A DNA stretch of 64,000 bases, from NCBI GenBank assembly GCA_035610365.1, contig CM069432.1:12896001-12960000 (forward strand), given 5' to 3'. Origin of the DNA: Aquatica leii (lineage: Eukaryota; Arthropoda; Insecta; Coleoptera; Lampyridae). Position 1 is the stretch's first letter, and every line of letters begins with the position of its first letter. The notes under the pieces are model-generated. The model was not told the DNA's origin. It made no database searches and worked only from the letters and a program-made list of their open reading frames with translations. The position numbers and the translations under genes were made by a program. Positions 10,390 through 21,560 of this stretch are shown piece after piece.

Positions 10390-11640
10390 TTACATGTCGT
10401 TGTTGTTCCGCCATGTCCTTTCGGACGACAGTCGGAGAATTCTGTCGAGGGATCTTTAGTTTTCCGGACGCCTGTCTGATGCTGGACTTCTTACACTTTC
10501 TTCATTTATATGATTGTAATAATTTCTACTATCACGGCCTTCTTCTGACACATAATTTACATGATTTATAGCGTGGCGATTTCTTTTGGAATCTTTTGTT
10601 TCACTTTGATACCTATTACGACTATCATATGGTCTTACTTGATGCTCGTGGTTTTGATTTGGTCTTTCTCTTCTGCTTTGTCGCATTTCTATTCGGTTCA
10701 AAACTTGCAGTAATTGGTTAATCGTTTTTATTTGAGCAGAAATAAGAGTGGTTTCAACTTCGTTTAGAAAATGAGTTGTCAAAACGTTTACTAAAATATT
10801 TTCTGGTATTTGAGGCTGAAGATGTTGCGTTTTTTCTACCCAATGCCAAACATGATGAGTGTAGCTTCCTAATCTGCGATCGTGGGTTCTAGGTTTATAA
10901 ATCGACGCGCGAATTTTCGCTGGTATTGTAGTAGACCAATAATAATCGATAAAATCTTGTTTAAAATTTTCAAAATTATCCATTCGTTCATGTGCATTTC
11001 GGCCCAAATGCTGACGTCAGCTTCAAGATATTCCACCGCTGTGTGCACTTGACGTATTCCTTGAATTCTAAAATTTTCGATATAATTTTCTAACTTTTTT
11101 ATAAATTTTATAGGATGTAAACCTTTTTTATTTCCATCAAATTTTGGTTTATCGTCAGTAACTTGAAGTAATAAATTAGGTTTTGAAATTAATTCTTTAG
11201 TTTTATTTCTTTCTATATTCAATTGTCTTATTTCTTCACTTAGAAATGACACATCATTGTTTAACCGATCAACTTCAGCAATTACTTGACTTATATTTGT
11301 TTTAAGTGAATTTTAGTCAACGCTGCATTCTATTCTAATTGTATCAATGTCAGTTTCTAATAACTGAATTTTATTTTTCATCAGTTGAATTTGCTTTTCA
11401 AATTCTTGTTTTACGTTAATTTCGGTTTTTATTAATTTTTCTTTTTGTTCTACTTCGCTTTTTTCAATTTTCTTTGTAAGGTTATTTTCTAACTCCTTAA
11501 TTTGTGCTTGTATTTGCGTTGCTTGATTCGTCATTGGGATGCTTAACGTTTTTATAAGATTCGTTACATCAATTTGCTGTTCTTGATACTCAACAGCCTT
11601 ATCACTGTCAATAATTTGTTCAGTTGCCATTATTTTAGTT
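10390..11640 (-). pseudogene. gag: Ty3/gypsy gag
   Basis: Three overlapping minus-strand frames cover a Gag-like protein. 11630-11313 starts with ATG and is a long heptad-rich coiled coil (QIQAQIKELENNL). 11252-10869 carries PKFDGNKKGLHPIKFIKKLENY, the F.G....P..F...L pattern typical of insect gypsy capsids. 11007-10456 carries W....FK.DF...YW and a basic, R/N-rich tail. A C-x3-KGHG-x4-C pattern, possibly one degraded zinc knuckle, can be read near 10400 in another frame. Gag packages the element RNA. At least two frame changes and stops break it. Placement between the primer site and the protease fits the usual element order. Confidence 0.7.
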
Positions 11641-12010
11641 AGTTTAATTGACGTATTATAAAATTTACCAGAACGTAAATAGATAAAAAAATTTATGTGT
11701 TATAATGCAAAGCTAACAAAGTAATAAATTGTAATTTGATATTTTCTTAACTAAAGTAACGTAGCTTTATTCCTAACATTCAATGCTTTTCAAAACGAAA
11801 TCAACCGTGTTAAAATAATTTTGAACAAAGCGGCTGAACAAAATTAAAAGTGAATCCTTAAAATATAAAACAGATGTTTTCAACCCTGAAGTGCAAGCAA
11901 ATCATCAAATAAAAGTTTTATGCAATTATAAAATGATGAAATAACTGCCTTTGTTTTCAAACAACAAAAAACACAAATTATTTAATTTTTTAATAAATAA
12001 AGCGTTTCGT

Positions 12011-12028
12011 GCCCCACGTTGGGCGCCA
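12011..12028 (-). promoter_or_regulatory. Primer binding site, tRNA-Lys type
   Basis: On the minus strand the 18 bases TGGCGCCCAACGTGGGGC immediately follow the LTR end ..GGTGTTACAACA. This sequence is complementary to the 3' end of tRNA-Lys as used by many retroelements. It fixes the inner boundary of the 5' LTR at 12029. Confidence 0.85.
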
Positions 12029-12637
12029 TGTTGTAACACCTTCTCGCGCTTCACGCGTGCTACTTTTTAATTTTTTAGAAATTAATTTAATCCACGGCTT
12101 TGCATGAGATAAAGGCTCTTTTTTCTCTAGGGGTTTGTGGGTAAATATTGATATTCTTCTTAATACTTAAACTTACAATGCAAAATGTATATATTGACTC
12201 AAACTAATTTCAAAACATTAATTAACAAACTTAAATTAATATCATGCACTACGCTCACTAACTCGATCTATATAACTACAAATATATTCAAATGGTCGCA
12301 ATAACATAATAAAAAGTCCAACCTTTGCTGGTGTCGATTACTTTAGATGTAATTGTAGCACCGTGGCCCTCCAAAGTTAACTTTCGTAGTGCGCACTAGA
12401 AGTCTACCGTCGCGCGTACCCTAGATCCAATTACGCAGATTGGATAGCTGAATTGTCTCCACGTTAATTAACGAAACTCAAGATTATGGTAAATTTATTG
12501 ATTTTATTTTGAATTTAATACCGACGGTATCGCCCCAATACTTCCTGGGTTGACCCGCACCGCTAACCATTCAATTATGGTCGTCCAGTTTCTGACCCGG
12601 ACAAAAGGACACTCTCGGTTTCTTTCATTTTCTTTCA
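12029..12637 (-). repeat. Ty3/gypsy 5' LTR
   Basis: Bounded on the left by the primer site and beginning TGTTGTAACACC on the plus strand (the element reads ...TTACAACA on its own strand). The part from 12358 onward is duplicated in the truncated 3' LTR at 8861-9142. A diverged copy of its middle is at 32617-32770 in the opposite orientation. The outer edge near 12637 is approximate. Confidence 0.7.
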
Positions 12638-13474
12638 TTGATTGTGCCTAAAGAAAATTTTACAATTATCTAAATGTTCTCAAACGTATCTAAGCCAGCA
12701 AAAAATGACAGTCAGTGGACGTGAATCTTCATTTTTTGACCTTTCTTCGCATAACATGCTTGTGAGCGCAATATTAGTATTTGAGCTTTGCGAAGGTGAC
12801 TTGAAAATATTTTGTGTCAAATAAAACTTGATATTTTGAGATTTTGTTGCTTGCTTTGTGTTTCTTACCGTACATCACTTGGAAAAGAGAACCTAAGCGT
12901 TACCAGCACAGCCCAAATACCCATTTTTGTGATTCTCTAGAAAAATTTTCTATAAAAGATGTACCCTCCAGTTCGCAATCATTTCGCACTAAACTATTAC
13001 ATACTACGAAAGCTATAAATGGGAAACAACAGCCGGGAGTGTTTGGATTTAGAGTTTTTAATACTAATTCAATTCCTCTTGAAAAGATAAAGGGCAAACA
13101 AATTGAACTACAAAAATAGAAAAAAAGTAGTGACGCCGGCCTATTTACATGCCATGATGTTTGTTCAAGTGCATGGATTTAAGATAACGCGATCGGGTTT
13201 TTCTTTAGATATGTCACTGGAAGCTATGTTTTATCAGCGCGCAGCAATTCTTGATAATGAACGGTCTCACCCATAATTTGTTTTCACAAAAAATTCTCTA
13301 TAAGTCATTGGTGTTGCTGATTCATCATCTTCCAGCGATGAAGAGGTTATGGGAAACAATTCTCAGACATCTCATGGACAAATGTTAAATACAAAAATTT
13401 GGTGAATTATCATACGACTTTATTCTCGTATTATACTAGATATTTGTGTTTTTTATTTTTTTATTATTTATGTA
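12638..13474 (+). other. Unidentified open frames on the plus strand
   Basis: Frames at 12642-12824 (60 codons), 12844-13119 (91 codons) and about 13132-13290 in another frame, with readable stretches such as KRYQHSPNTHFCDSL, QQPGVFGFRVFNTN and AMMFVQVHGFKITR. Codon runs of this quality are unusual for this AT-rich window, and AATAAA-like signals follow near 13500. No family was recognised. They lie upstream of repeat P3 and may be the broken gene of the element that P3 terminates. Confidence 0.3.
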
Positions 13475-13575
13475 TGCCTTCTTATTTTTGAAAATTGTAA
13501 TAAACTTTGTTCATTATATGTATAACGTAGGTGTTTGTTTTCAACACCTTCCGATAATTGCAAGATTTGCGAGGT
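13475..13575 (-). repeat. Repeat P3, right copy (inverted)
   Basis: Inverted copy of 7242-7345. On the plus strand it reads TTGAAAATTGTAATAAACTT, GTTTGTTTTCAACACCTTCC and GATAATTGCAAGATTTGCG. Homology ends sharply at about 13575, suggesting an element terminus. Confidence 0.65.
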
Positions 13576-16500
13576 TACTTAACTTCAAATAAATAAGAAA
13601 GAGTACAAACTTTTACTGCAGTTTACTTTTTGTAATAAAGCTAAAAAATAGAAATTATTGTTAAAATGTTTTCTCTCACTTTTATAATATAGAAGTATGT
13701 ACATACATGCGACTGCACCAAACCTTATTAATTGTACAAAGTTATAATTTTTTGACAAATGTACTATAAAAATTAATGATCTAGATCTAAATTAAATAAT
13801 CAGAGCATCTGCCAAGCATCTCAAAATGTGGGACGGAGTCTATAAATAAACATTTACTAAAAAAGTGAAGCACTTACTATTGCTACAAAGTGAATGAAAT
13901 ACGTAACACAAAATATATACGTATATGTCTAAACCATGATTTCGAAACAATGTACAAGAAAATGAGTTTGATAATGATGTATTTTTATATTCTGTTTTTA
14001 AACTTATATCTGAGCTATTTGCCACTACTTCGTAATAAAGCGATTATTTGGATACACGTCTCATGTTAAATATCAGTTTGTGTTTAAACGGCATAATGAG
14101 AACTGTACAATAATGTTAAAAGAGACATTAAGAACTAAAAGTTTTTTACAATGTCATCGAGTGAATCTGATGTGTTAGTATCGCCTTGGACTTTGGAAAT
14201 CAACTTCTTGGACGATGCCAAAAGTAAGAATTGAATTTTTGTAGCAAAAACTTCTCTCTTTAGGTCATGATAACGTTAAAAAGGTTATCCTTGAATTTTA
14301 AATTCGTCGCCAACCTATTATTCTCATTAAATTTGACAGCACGCTAATCATCAATTATTTGAAATTAACACATAAGTAAATGCTTCCCAAAATAAGACAA
14401 TTAGAAACAATGCACTTATCAACATGAAACTAATATGTGACTCGCGATAATTGTGATAAATTGCATGTTACAATAACATATAATATACATTGACTAATCA
14501 AATTGTTTACTGTTCTAATTTAAATAAATATTATCAGTTAACGTAAATAAACGACTTTCTACACGACGAAATATCCAAAATTGAAAATAAACTATTAGCT
14601 GCTAGTTTTTGACGTAAAACATCTAAACGCAAATGAGGTGGTTAAAAAATATTTACTATAAAAAAATGCTTTCTGATCACTATTGCAATTGCGTACGTTT
14701 TGGCTCGTTATTTATATATGAATAACGTCAAAGAATAACTGCTCTACCTCAAATTTTTAGTTATTATTAGACGTGTTTGTTGGCTGTAAAAACTTGCTTG
14801 CACAATGTTGTTAGAAAACCGTCATTAAATCTTGGAAATAACTTATGTAACAATTATTTTGTTTTTCAAAAAAATTTGGCAATGTTTTAATCAAAAAGAT
14901 TAACAAAATTTTCGCAATCACGGAAATGGATACTTTAATATAACAAAAAACTAAATTAAACTAGGTTTGAATTATAATTAGAAAATCTTACACTTACTAA
15001 ATTTTTTTGTAGTTTTTTTACATGGTTGGTATTGTTTTATTATCAACCAAAAAAATTTGATTAAAGTTAAATTTTTCTGTTTACGACTATGGTCGGGTCT
15101 TCTAATGCTACATATTTTTTCTCTTTACTGTACTGTAGGAGATAATTACACTTTTTGATGTTTTAATAGTATTTATATTATAATTTTAGCAACTGCTTTT
15201 TGAAATTGCTTACAATCAACCATTACTTAAAATTCAGTAACAATTATTGTGTACACAACTTCGTGCAGGATTTTAACTTGGGAACAAATTTACATATTTA
15301 TAAGCAAAATAAAAAGATTAAAACTGCTCTTACAATACTATATCAATTATTTAGTAGACTAATTAGTATAAGATAAAATAAATAATAATTTTAGATAATG
15401 AGTCTCAACGTTACTAAATTCAGTATCTTCTTATCAGTTTATAATTGACTCACACATTCGAAAAATGTTTCAACATTTATATAACTTAAATTGAATACGT
15501 TTTTAAATGGTTTTTTACGTAAATTTACTATTAGCATACAATAGATAAACTTATATAACCTCACTTCAATGATTTTACAAAATTGAATAATAAAATAATT
15601 TTTTAGTACCTTAATGTACTATGAAGTATAATTGTTTAAAGAATAAAAATTTAAAACTTATTTTTTGTATTACTTAAAAACAGTAGTAAATGACTACTTT
15701 TATTGTTTTTAAACATACTATACCTACATAATAAGAAATTTTTCTTATACAATTTGCATAAATTATATTATAAATTTTATAATTATATTGATGTACTAAG
15801 TAAGAAAAGAACTTATGCAATATGTAATTTACGCTTATGTTAGACATTTTTTTTTTCATTTGTTGAAGATAAACATCTATGACTCATTTTATTACTTGAT
15901 GCACATTTTCTAAACAAATTTATCGAACAGAAATAGACAGTTTGATCTACAAGTTTATATTTATTACATCGACTTTTATTGCCTGAATCTTATTTTGTAC
16001 TATTTCAGGTATAAATCAACATAGTGTATATATTGGGTTTTACTCTAGTAGTATGTAATTACAAGAATGCAATTTTTCATTTATGTACACTCGCCTTCAA
16101 CCAAAATGACCCCTTAAGATCGTACCTATTCACATTCTAATAGTATAGTGTTTCTCATTAGAGGTTTGAAGCAAATAAAGCATTGTAATTTTATTGCCTA
16201 CATAGTTCAATAAAATCATAAAAATTTAAGCTTAGTGATCTGTAAATAATAATAAGTACGCCGGTACGTCAGATTGGCATTTATTTCAAATTTTAAATGC
16301 ATTTTTAGAGAATTGATATCTTACACAAGCTAATAATTCTAAAATTTTTATTTCTTATATCAAATATTTATATAAAGTATTGCCTCCACTAATGCTACTA
16401 TTTCTAATGTTATATTAATTGCACATTCGGAATAACAATGCATAATTAATATCATTTTAATATTGGTCTGATTTTTAAAAAAAAGTTTTGGCTGTGCTAA

Positions 16501-16781
16501 TGTATTTAATAGCAAAATACTTCAATATGAATACTGTGAAAATACTCCAAATAGTCAATTAAATAAAAAACTATATGGTACTGTTCTTTTGTGCAAAACG
16601 ACCTTTAGATTCTAAAATTAATATCATTTGCATTTTTCGTAAAATAACGATTACTTTATCATATTTGTAGTAATATCGACTAATTTAAATCATTGATTCA
16701 ACCAAACCACATTTATTTAAATATAGTATATACATATATTATAAAAATACGTTTATACTATAAATAAAATACTCAAACTAA
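13576..16781. other. Long AT-rich region without recognisable gene
   Basis: About 3.2 kb with only short open frames. One possible first exon is listed separately at 14151. No terminal repeats, tRNA or coding domain were seen. Confidence 0.5.
14151..14223 (+). other. Possible short first exon with splice donor
   Basis: ATG at 14151 opens a frame starting MSSSESD and containing a DVLVSPWTLE-like stretch, followed at 14224 by GTAAGAA, a good donor match. The composition stands out from the surrounding AT-rich DNA. Without a recognised downstream exon it could equally be chance. Confidence 0.2.
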
Positions 16782-17114
16782 TTAATATTTTGTATATAAA
16801 CCGTTATTTTCCAAACATTCTGTTAACCTGTTCGGCATCGAGTTAATTCATTTTTCGCAGAAGTTCGATCCTCGGAAACGTTCCCAAACTTCATTTGCAG
16901 TTTGCACTATATTATTTAAGTTTCTGGCCGGAATGTCAAGGCGATTATTGGCCCAAGTTCTGCTCATAACTGCCCACATGTTCTCGATGGGGTTTAAATC
17001 GGGAGATTTTGCTGGCCATTCTAAAGAAATTACGTCGTTTCTTTTCTCAAACCACTCATTTACGATTCTGCTATGTCTTGGACAATAACAATTTTTTCCA
17101 ATTCTTCTTCTGAA
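16782..17114 (-). pseudogene. Tc1-like transposase, C-terminal part
   Basis: Minus-strand translation ends at a TAA at 16782-16784 and reads, in order, CPRHSRIVNEWF, EWPAKSPDLNPIENMW (the DDE-domain signature around the last catalytic acid), RTWANNRLDIPARN and a final SMPNR..ECLENNGLYTKY. This is the classic carboxyl end of a Tc1/mariner (IS630) transposase, which cuts and rejoins transposon ends at TA sites. The gene continues at 21405 after a 4.3-kb copia insertion. It was missed as a long frame because the copia insertion splits it. Confidence 0.85.
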
Positions 17115-17120
17115 TAAAGT
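17115..17120. repeat. Copia target-site duplication, left
   Basis: TAAAGT, repeated at 21399-21404 on the other side of the element. The bases either side belong to one continuous Tc1 transposase reading frame. Confidence 0.8.
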
Positions 17121-17267
17121 ATTATAATTAGGTAAAATAATAGTATATATTCAGTAATTACTATTTAAGTTTTTAATGATTTGAGTTACACAACTATTTT
17201 TTTTACGTCAGACAATATATAGCTAACTAGATATGTAATTAATCTAAATAATTTTATTGCTACAACA
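17121..17267 (-). repeat. Copia 3' LTR
   Basis: 147 bp. On the element strand it begins TGTTGTAGCAATAAAA and ends ..CCTAATTATAAT. A purine-rich tract (AAGAGAGAG, 17269-17278 on the minus strand) lies directly upstream, the expected plus-strand primer. Confidence 0.9.
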
Positions 17268-18506
17268 CTCTCTCTTAAAATTATTATCATTAAGACCTAG
17301 ACTGTTTGAAAGCAAGCTATGTCTTGGGGTCGCTAGTCCTTTTGTAAGTACCTCTGCCACCATTTTATCAGTTGGCTCATACTCCAGACAAATGATCCCA
17401 TCATGAAAAGTATTATTACCGGCTAATTTTATTGCACTTTGATTGTCATTTCTAAGTATCACTGGACCATTACAGTTAACAAAATCAGTGCAAGTTTCGA
17501 TTAACAAAGAGCGGAGAAAAACTCCTTCTTTGGCAGCCTCATTTATAGCAACAAATTCTGCCTCGGTTGAAGATAAAGAAACGCATTTTTGCTTTTTAGA
17601 TCCCCACGAAATAGGCCCAGAACCTATACTAAAAACATAACTAGTATAAGACTTGCGATCTTTCGCGTCATTCGCCCAATCTGCGTCTGCAAAACCTAAC
17701 AAACTAATTTGCTTACATTCAAAATTACATTTATAACTTATGCCATAATTACTAGTTCCTTTTAGGTATCGCAGAATCCTTTTAGCTGCTTGCCAGTGCT
17801 CAACAGTGTGGTTTTTATTAAACTGACTTAAAAATGATACTGCAAACGTAATATCAGGTGTAGTACAAACACTTAAGTACATAAATGAGCCAATTAGTTC
17901 TTGATATGGCACATTCTCAATAAAACTAGTATCAGTGAATCTTGCATTGTATTCCATAGGAGACTTCACAATCTTACAGTCAGCCATTCCAAATCTATAC
18001 AACAACTCTTTTACATATTGATCTTGACACATAAAAATTTCGTTTCTATTTTGAACAATTTTAATTCCCAATGCACAGGATAACGGTCCAAGATCCTTAA
18101 TTTTAAATTTCTTACTTAGCTCTGTTTTTAAGCTATAAGCAGAATCACAATCATTATAGTATATAAAAAAATCATCAACGTAAAGAGCAATTATAACTAA
18201 CTTTCCATTATTACGTTTAGTAAAAAGACAAGGTTCATATTTCGATTGTACATAATCTAAATTAATTAAAATATTTTTAACTTTAAGGTACCACAACCTT
18301 GACGACTGTTTCAGACTATATACGGCTTTTTTAAGTTTGTAAACTTTGTTTTCTTCACCGTCTATAACAAAACCTTCAGGTTGATACATAAATATGTCCT
18401 CATCTAATACGCCATTTAAAAATGCCGTTTCTACGTCAAGATGATCTATATTCAAATTGAGTTGCACACTAAGAGCTAATAACATTCTAAATGTTTCATA
18501 CCGCAA
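17244..18506 (-). pseudogene. pol: Copia pol: reverse transcriptase and RNase H
   Basis: 420 codons, the longest open piece of this element. RT motifs: LDVETAFLNG (residues 23-32), KLKKAVYSLKQSSRLWY, and the catalytic YVDD (109-112). PMEYNARF, SFMYLSVCTTPDI and RILRYLKGTSNYG follow, then RNase H with GFADADWAND (271-280) and STEAEF (313-318). The segment between FHDG and IICLEYEPTDKM lacks the HID..YHF block normally found there, a probable deletion of about 20 residues. RT-RNase H copies the element RNA in its particle. This frame is shifted relative to integrase and gag, and its final codons overlap the 3' LTR. Confidence 0.9.
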
Positions 18507-19213
18507 TACAGGCGAGAATACTTAAAAAAAATCTATTCCAAATTTTTTACTACAACCCTTTGCTACTAACCTAGCTTTCTATTTAATAATGTCACCATTC
18601 GAATTCTTTTTTAGTTTAAATATCCATTTGTTCCGCACAATATTTCTACCTACAGGTTTATCAACTAATTCCCAAACATCGTTTTTCTTAAACGACTCAA
18701 TTTCATTAGACATAGCAGAATGCCATTCTAATTACATATTACCAGACAAAGCTTCTTTTACAGTTATTGGTTCAGAAATTGCATCTGTAGCTAAATATAT
18801 GTAGTTAGGAAATACCTTAGAATCCTTATCCTTTCCGGGTAATGTCTTTCAGTCACATCTTTAGACAATTCGTCTTCTGTGAATGTTTTTGGTACAACAC
18901 TATCTTCAATTTGTACATTTTCATTTACTTTCACTATTTCTTGTTCAGATGTCACAAGATCAAAATTAACCGTTTTCGGGGGTTCCAAACAAGCTTCAAT
19001 TAATTCAGAGTTAAACTTTATATCGTGGCTAATCACAGTTTTATTTTTACTTGGAACATATATTCTGTAGCCATCCCTGAAACCATGATATCCTACAAAT
19101 TTCCCGGGAATGCTTTTCGCGTCCCACTTCTTTCGTTTCTGTTTTGGCTCATGTACGAAACAGTCAGTACCAAAAACTCTTAAATCCTTTAGATTGTTAA
19201 CTATCTTGCCAGA
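18507..19213 (-). pseudogene. pol: Copia pol: integrase C-terminus to RT linker
   Basis: Minus-strand frame 19036-18791 and flanks. Stretches such as VPKTFTEDELSKDVTERHYPER and the preceding charged segment match the spacer between integrase and RT in copia polyproteins. A stop at 18791 and a frame change before 18506 interrupt it. Confidence 0.6.
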
Positions 19214-19640
19214 TCATAATTCCAGTGGGGCTTTACCTTCTACTAGACTGGGTCCGGTTAGATTTAATATGTACACCGCAGTATTGCAAGCTTCAGCCCA
19301 CAAAGATTTTTGTAGTTTGCTTATTTGCAACATAGAGCGAGCCGACTCCACAATAGTCCTATTTTCTCTCTCACAAGGATTTTGTTTTGGACAAAAAAGT
19401 GATGTAGTTCGCAACACTACACCGTTTTCTTGAGCTACTGTCACAAACTCTTTCGATATAAATTCTGTCCCATTATCAGACAACAGTTTTTTCACAAGAT
19501 TCCCAGTTTGTTTGGCCTCGGCAAGAAATACTTTTAAACAGTTTGCAACTTCACTTTTATGAGTTATAAAAAATATACGACGATATTTACTGAAAACATC
19601 TTTAAAAAGTACATAGTATTGATTTCCACCAATTGACTTA
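19214..19640 (-). pseudogene. pol: Copia pol: integrase catalytic core
   Basis: The 19495-19214 frame reads KKLLSDNGTEFISKEF, holding the second catalytic aspartate (SDNGTEF), then a PKQNPCERENRTI stretch (Q-N-x-x-x-E around the catalytic glutamate) and a WAEACNTAVYILNL segment. Integrase inserts the cDNA into the chromosome. A stop near 19496 and another near 19640 separate it from the upstream zinc domain. Same frame as gag and pre-integrase. Confidence 0.85.
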
Positions 19641-19642
19641 GT

Positions 19643-20056
19643 TTACATTGGTCCGCAGACGTCAGCACTGATCAACTCGCTTACTGCTTGAGGAGGGTTA
19701 GGCCTAGAGTGAAATGAAGCACGATGTGACTTTCCAAGAGCACACCCCTCACAAAAATAATCTTTTTTAGGCACATTAATACAATATTTTGCAAGAACAG
19801 ACATTACATGGCGTTTGCTTTGATGCCCAAGTCTTTCATGCCAAAGCTGCACACTATCTTGCCTTGTTGCAAAATTCACCAACCCTTTAACAGGAAACAC
19901 AACTCGTATATCCAAACCACCCATTAAGTGTCCAGTCATTGTTGTTTTCTTACCTTTATTAATAGTAAATCGACACTGATTACAATCTGCAATGAACGTG
20001 TGTCCCTTCTGTGTGGCCTTACTAATAGAAAACAAATTCCTGTTAGCTTCTGGCAC
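19643..20056 (-). pseudogene. pol: Copia pol: GAG-pre-integrase zinc domain
   Basis: Contains LFSISKATQKGH, LWHERLGHQSKR and CEGCALGKSHR, the H-x-H/C-x2-C pre-integrase zinc domain, ending in SADVCGPM at the start of the integrase fold. It lies in the same frame as gag, separated from it by stops at 20057-20143, where the protease remnant must lie. Confidence 0.85.
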
Positions 20057-20143
20057 ATACCAATTCTAATTGGGTTTTAATCCAATTACTATTTACTTTA
20101 GTTTCAATGATGATATTTCCTTGACCTACAGAAAAAATTTTAC

Positions 20144-21013
20144 TTAATGCACTAAAACCGTACATTGGACATGGTACTTGGAATGGTTTGTACTCACTAA
20201 AGTAACTTTTGTTTGAAGTAATGTGTGTGCTTGCACCACTCTATCAGCAATCCACTGTTCCGAGTACTTCACACTATCAGAAAAAACAAAACTAAAATTA
20301 GATTGGTCCGATTGTTCTGGTTTTTGTTTTGATGGACACTTTGAAGCTATATGACCTTTTTTACCACATTTAAAACACTTGATGACTTTAAACTCTTTCT
20401 TAACGTTAGAAGTCTCTTCACAAGTAGGTTTGATAACATCCTCTTTTTGAGCTTCCCATTTCTTCACCTTGCTATTTACAAAGAGTGCTGTTTTCTGCAA
20501 CTCCACATTGTCACGCTGCTCAATAGTCCTTAGCTTCTCAATCAAAGTTTTAATTGTTCTGTCTTTTGCGGACATTGCCTCCCAGACATTTCTAAACTCA
20601 CGAAATGCAGGTCCTAATGTAGACAAGATTCTTGCAATTAAAACTCGATCACTAAGTTTTGATTCATCTTGTTGCAATAAAGAGTCATTCAGTTCAGCAA
20701 AATGCCTTTGTAATTTTGCTACATGAGTTGCAATATCTTCTGTAGGATCTTTTTCCCAACGGAAAAATTCTTCTAACAGTCTGTCTAGCCTCTGTTCGCT
20801 GCTTTGCTCATACACTAAAATCAGAGTACCCCAAACTTCATTAGCACTGGAACAAGTCATCACTAATGTCGAAGGTTCTTCGCCAAGTGTAGTCAGTATA
20901 TACAGCATAGTGTCGGCATCATTAGATTCCCATTTTTCTCGTTCAATATCATCTTCAATTGGTTTTACGGACTTACCAAAAACAATGTCAATCAGACCAT
21001 GTTTTTTTAACAA
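20144..21013 (-). pseudogene. gag: Copia gag
   Basis: 289 codons with the UBN2/retrotran-gag pattern of copia elements (ANEVWGTLILVYEQ, a repeated L..L..F, ILSTLGPAFREF) and a CCHC zinc knuckle CFKCGKKGHIASKC at residues 213-226. Gag forms the particle and binds the RNA. The true start should lie further upstream, near 21100, where MATV can be read; stops at about 21015-21020 cut it off. Confidence 0.9.
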
Positions 21014-21235
21014 TAACTAAATCAACATTTTCCATTTTCTCCTATTCACTGCACCTTCCAACTTCTCAATTGAAATTTTATCTCCCACCGTTGCCATTAT
21101 AGTAATTTAATTAAATTACAACAACAGAAATTAATCAATAAAGATTGTAACAATGCAGCACACCATGCGAGAATGATTTTTTTACTTTTCATTCACTAAT
21201 ATCACTTGAACGTAAAACAAATTAACACGTAACTA

Positions 21236-21249
21236 CTGGGCCCATAACC
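21236..21249 (-). promoter_or_regulatory. Copia primer binding site, initiator tRNA-Met anticodon arm
   Basis: On the element strand GGTTATGGGCCCAG follows the 5' LTR after one base. It is complementary to CTGGGCCCATAACC, the anticodon stem-loop of initiator tRNA-Met. Internal (half-tRNA) priming of this kind is the known copia mechanism. Confidence 0.85.
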
Positions 21250-21250
21250 T

Positions 21251-21398
21251 ATTATAATTAGGTAAAATAATAGTATATATTCAGTAATTACTATTTAAGT
21301 TTTTAATGATTTGAGTTACACAACTATTTTTTTTTACGTCAGACAATATATAGCTAACTAGATATGTAATTAATCTAAATAATTTTATTGCTACAACA
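21251..21398 (-). repeat. Copia 5' LTR
   Basis: 148 bp, identical to 17121-17267 except for one extra T in the run at about 21326-21334. Followed by the second TAAAGT at 21399-21404. Confidence 0.9.
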
Positions 21399-21404
21399 TA
21401 AAGT

Positions 21405-21560
21405 GTTCGCACACTTGGCATCAAAATTTTGTCTAGCACTCGAACGTAACTTTCAGACGTAAATCGTGGTGCTATAACTAGTTAAAAAAATGATCGACGC
21501 AAGAACGCATTTATGTAAAATACCGCCCCTTTGGCAGCGATTAGACTACATTAGCGATTG
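21405..21560 (-). pseudogene. Tc1-like transposase, middle part
   Basis: On the minus strand this reads APRFTSESYVRVLDKILMPS followed by VRTL, which continues in frame into the segment at 17114 once the copia element and one TAAAGT are set aside. Upstream, IAAKGAVFYI is recognisable, then stops, and the N-terminal DNA-binding domain was not found. The element was therefore decayed or truncated. Confidence 0.75.

Larger units (their letters stand above)
17121..21398 (-). mobile_element. Ty1/copia retrotransposon inserted in a Tc1 transposase gene
   Basis: A 4.28-kb element with direct LTRs (17121-17267 and 21251-21398), a tRNA-iMet-type primer site, gag, integrase, RT and RNase H on the minus strand, and TAAAGT duplicated at both ends. 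The two LTRs differ only in the length of one T run (8 against 9), so insertion is recent. Coding is nevertheless broken by in-frame stops and at least one frame change. The copy was therefore probably mobilised by proteins supplied in trans, or has decayed under weak constraint since. Confidence 0.9.
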
